A DNA stretch of 64,000 nucleotides from NCBI RefSeq assembly GCF_932526225.1, contig NC_064034.1, positions 10,667,387 through 10,731,386 of the forward strand, read 5' to 3'. A model generated the notes under the pieces. That model did no database searches. It saw only the letters and a list, made by a program, of their open reading frames with translations, and was not told the origin of the DNA. Source of the DNA: Nematostella vectensis. Lineage: Eukaryota > Cnidaria > Anthozoa > Actiniaria > Edwardsiidae. The stretch's first letter is position 1; every line of letters starts with the position of its first letter. This document shows positions 63,146 to 64,000 of the stretch, piece after piece. The position numbers and the translations under genes are program-made.

Positions 63146-64000
63146 GTATGTGTTTTTGTGTTGGCAAAGTATGTGTTTTTGTCTTGGCAAGGTATGTGTT
63201 TTTGTGTTGGCAAGGTATGTGTTTTTGTATTGGCAAGGTATGTAATTATGTATTGGCAAGGTATGTGTTTTTGTGTTGACAAGGTATGTGTTTTTGTATT
63301 TGCAAGGTATGTGTTTTTGTCTTGGCAAGGTATGTGTATTTGTATTGACAAGGTATGTGTTTTTGTATTGGCAAGGTATGTAATTATGTATTGGCAAGGT
63401 ATGTGTTTTTGTGTTGACAAGGTATGTGTTTTTGTATTTGCAAGGTATGTGTTTTTGTCTTGGCAAGGTATGTGTATTTGTATTGGCAAGGTATGTGTTT
63501 TTGTGTTGACAAGGTATGTGTTTTTGTATTGGCAAGGTATGTGTTTTTGTATTGTCAAGGTATGTGTTTTTGTCTTGGCAAGGTATGTGTTTTTGTATTG
63601 ACAAGGTATGTGTTTTTGTATTGTCAAGGTATGTGTTTTTGTCTTGGCAAGGTATGTGTTTTTGTATTGACAAGGTATGTGTTTTTGTATTAACAAGGTA
63701 TGTGTTTTTGTGTTGACAGGGTATGTGTTTTTGTATTGGCAAGGTATGTGTTTTTGTGTTGACAAGGTATGTGTTTTTGTATTGGCAAGGTATGTGTTTT
63801 TGTGTTGACAAGGTATGTGTTTTTGTATTGGCAAGGTATGTGTTTTTGTGTTGACAAGGTATGTGTTTTTGTATTGGCAAGGTATGTGTTTTTGTGTTGA
63901 CAAGGTATGTGTTTTTGTATTGGCAAGGTATGTGTTTTTGTGTTGACAAGGTATGTGTTTTTGTGTTGGCATGATGTGTTAACAAACCCATGAAGGATCT
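63123..64000 (+). repeat. 23-bp minisatellite containing exon end and donor, about 36 copies
   Basis: TTGGCAAG followed by the donor GTATGTGTTTTTGT recurs every 23 bases from the true exon end at 63145 to about 63970. The period is not a multiple of 3, so long ORFs appear on both strands without meaning. The last 30 bases of the window are unique. Confidence 0.95.

Noticed and set aside
62918-63991. 357-residue minus-strand ORF (repeated HIPCQ/KTHTL units)
   Set aside because: It is the translation of the 23-bp minisatellite; a period not divisible by 3 opens long frames on both strands.

Overview
The window is animal nuclear DNA: intron-rich genes with GT-AG (and two GC-AG) splice sites, many short inverted-repeat elements, minisatellites, and extracellular domains swapped as phase-1 exon units. 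The domain repertoire, a cnidarian-style mobile-element load and a hammerhead-ribozyme retrozyme fit an anthozoan cnidarian such as a sea anemone (inference; species not proven). All three genes recognised are on the + strand.

Layout. (1) 195-2090: last five exons of glucosidase II beta subunit (PRKCSH family), ending in the ER-retention-like tail HQEL. (2) 3409-23789: a complete receptor-type protein tyrosine phosphatase, about 2,305 codons in 49 exons as reconstructed here. It has a signal peptide, five discoidin (F5/8 type C) domains, an Ig domain, six FN3 domains, a membrane-proximal domain, one TM segment and two PTP domains. (3) 23790-31753: no gene recognised; a 32-bp minisatellite between inverted repeats, a tandem hammerhead retrozyme and a MITE lie here. 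(4) 31754 to the right edge: a second giant gene, 2,800 codons so far and still open. It has a signal peptide, at least 16 discoidin domains and two Ig-FN3 pairs, and probably arose from the same ancestor as gene 2.

The discoidin domains fall into three sequence types. Type C has D-[HY]-R-[FL]-[ST]-A near its start, W-A-P and [LI]-I-C-x-[IVL]-[AG]-T-[QK]-G. Type A has S-S-W-C-S-A-T, L-G-R-V and a W-N-x-A-[VI]-C end. Type B has P-P-S-x-G-R-L, G-[GS]-S-W-C-A and R-H-V-I-C-[AG]-V. They follow each other in a fixed cycle: C-A-B-C-A, Ig, FN3, then B-C-A-B-C-A, Ig, FN3, then B-C-A-B-C and onward. Gene 2 begins C-A-B-C-A, Ig, FN3, exactly like the start of gene 3. The proteins therefore grew by nested duplication, with an 8-domain super-unit.

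A second theme is repeat growth at exon edges. At least four tandem arrays (2079, 6408, 46580, 63123) contain the last bases of an exon plus its splice donor or stop codon, so they multiply donors or stops. Partial exon copies also occur beside true exons (20850, 37492, 59097). Functions are inferred from families: PRKCSH in ER glycoprotein quality control, the two large genes in cell-surface recognition, with tyrosine dephosphorylation by gene 2.
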